DNA from: an uncultured Clostridia bacterium
GTDB lineage: Bacteria; Bacillota; Clostridia; Oscillospirales; Ruminococcaceae
Reading direction: 5' to 3'
DNA length: 6,030 nt
Assembly: GCA_947630315.1 (NCBI GenBank)
Contig: CANRHA010000109.1
Span: 1-6,030 of the forward strand
This document shows, piece after piece, positions 5,040-6,030 of this stretch. The notes under the pieces were generated by a model, which worked only from the letters and a program-made list of their open reading frames with translations, did no database searches and had not been told where the DNA came from. How positions within the stretch are numbered: the stretch's first letter is position 1; each line of letters opens with the position of its first letter. A program made the position numbers and the translations under genes.

Positions 5040-6030
5040 TTAGCCCACCGTCAATTTTTCCTGCGGGAGGGTGGAGGGCGCCGGCTTTCCCGACAATGCG
5101 GCAAAGATAAGCGTAAGGCCGCCGACCCTGCCGAAGTACATTAGCAAAATAAGTATCAGGCGCGAAATTCCGCCGAGCGAGGGGGTTATGCCGAGCGTGA
5201 GGCCGACGGTGCCTATGGCCGAGGCGGTCTCAAAGAGACATTCTTTTAGGGGCAGGCCCTCTATGCGGCTGATGGTGCACGCCCCCGCCGCGCAGAGCGA
5301 GAGATACATTATTATAATGCTTCCGGCCTGGCGGACAGTTTCGGGGGCTATCCTGCGGCCGAAGAAGGTGGTGTGTTCTCGGTTTCTGAATACCGCCGCA
5401 GCTGTTGATACCCCGACGGCAAGAGTGGTAGTTTTAAGGCCGCCGGCGGTCGAACCCGGAGAGCCGCCCACAAGCATCAGCCCGACCATTATCATCAGCC
5501 CCGATTCGCTCATAAGGTTGAGATCGACCGTGTTGAAGCCCGCGGTTCGGGCGGTCACGGACTGGAACAGCGAGGCTAAGATCCGCTCTTTGAGATCAAG
5601 ATCGGAAAATTCAAAGAAGAAATAGAGCAGGGCGGGTATGAAGATGAGCAGGGCGGAGGTGACTAAGATGACCTTTGTCTGCATTCTGTACTTTTTTATC
5701 CTGAACTTGTTCGCGCCTATGTCTTCCCAGGATAAAAACCCGATACCGCCGACTATTATCAGCGCCATGACCGCTATATTTATCACCGGGCTGCGCGAAA
5801 ATCCCGTGAGCGAGGAGTACGGCGAGTTCACGCCCATGAGGTCGAACCCGGCGTTGCAGAACGCCGAAACGGAATGGAAAACCGAGTACCATATTCCCTT
5901 CGCCCAGCCGAAATCACGGATAAACACGGGCGACATTATCACCGCGCCGCCTATCTCAAAAACGGCGGTCATTCTTAAAATAAAGCCGGTGAGCCTTACT
6001 ATTCCGCCTACCTGCGGCGCAGATATCGCC
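5040..6030 (-). CDS. ktrB: KtrB/TrkH-type potassium channel subunit; N-terminus lies outside the window
   Basis: This is the membrane ion-conducting subunit of a Ktr/Trk potassium uptake system. The frame stays open from the stop at 5040 to the right edge, giving about 329 residues. The Met at 5972 is internal: coding continues upstream of it with a family-like GGIVRLTGFILR. KtrB is built of four M1-P-M2 repeats, and the last three are visible. Selectivity-filter motifs are NAGF (5855-5844), TAGF (5546-5535) and TVGL (about 5210-5199). The conserved gating-loop segment GGSPGSTAGGLKTTT lies about 5468-5424. Long hydrophobic helices, such as INIAVMALIIVGGIGFL, alternate with these motifs. B. 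subtilis KtrB is about 445 residues, so roughly 110-120 N-terminal residues, including the first pore repeat, are missing here. The downstream single-RCK ktrA supports a Ktr assignment over Trk. Confidence 0.94.
   Translation of the reverse strand, partial: AISAPQVGGIVRLTGFILRMTAVFEIGGAVIMSPVFIRDFGWAKGIWYSVFHSVSAFCNAGFDLMGVNSPYSSLTGFSRSPVINIAVMALIIVGGIGFLSWEDIGANKFRIKKYRMQTKVILVTSALLIFIPALLYFFFEFSDLDLKERILASLFQSVTARTAGFNTVDLNLMSESGLMIMVGLMLVGGSPGSTAGGLKTTTLAVGVSTAAAVFRNREHTTFFGRRIAPETVRQAGSIIIMYLSLCAAGACTISRIEGLPLKECLFETASAIGTVGLTLGITPSLGGISRLILILLMYFGRVGGLTLIFAALSGKPAPSTLPQEKLTVG

Noticed and set aside
5611..5892. Out-of-frame minus-strand open frame within ktrB
   Set aside because: It overlaps the clearly conserved ktrB frame and shows no family features of its own.
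5970..5972. ATG at 5972 as the true start of ktrB
   Set aside because: The frame continues upstream to the window edge with family-like residues, and a 310-residue protein would lack the first pore repeat. The gene is therefore treated as partial.

Overview
This window looks like ordinary chromosome from an endospore-forming member of the Firmicutes, probably class Clostridia and plausibly an Oscillospirales/Ruminococcaceae-type gut anaerobe. The evidence is a DnaK with the short Gram-positive type of N-terminal ATPase lobe, HrcA control through a perfect CIRCE operator, and an intact sporulation sigma-F operon. The coding DNA is moderately GC-rich but uses many ATA and AGG codons. The order-level placement is inference. 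The phylum and the sporulation capacity are well supported.

Region 1 (1-2651, minus strand) is a class I heat-shock operon in the order hrcA, grpE, dnaK. Its promoter is complete: an AT-rich UP-like element, TTGACA, a 16-nt spacer and TATACT, with a perfect CIRCE inverted repeat over the predicted transcription start. DnaK is cut by the left window edge after 267 codons. HrcA represses its own operon, and GrpE is the nucleotide exchange factor for DnaK.

Region 2 (2764-4187, plus strand) is the spoIIAA-spoIIAB-sigF operon, divergent from the heat-shock operon across 217 bp. SpoIIAB is the anti-sigma factor and kinase, SpoIIAA is the anti-anti-sigma factor, and sigma-F is the first forespore-specific sigma factor. 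The operon is compact, with gaps of 5 and 6 nt, and the sigma-F protein has an unusually short N-terminus.

Region 3 (4188-6030) is a convergent potassium-uptake pair on the minus strand. It holds a KtrB/TrkH-type channel subunit, cut by the right edge, followed by the KtrA/TrkA-type RCK regulatory subunit. A 7-nt tandem repeat sits immediately after the channel gene's stop codon. The 101-bp gap between sigF and ktrA holds two hairpins, both with their U-tract on the ktrA side.

All six genes belong to known families. I see no mobile element, CRISPR array, RNA gene or undescribed system. The points worth a second look are the heat-shock/sporulation divergon, the shortened sigma-F with its same-frame junction to spoIIAB, the apparent lack of a plus-strand terminator after sigF, and the heptad repeat.
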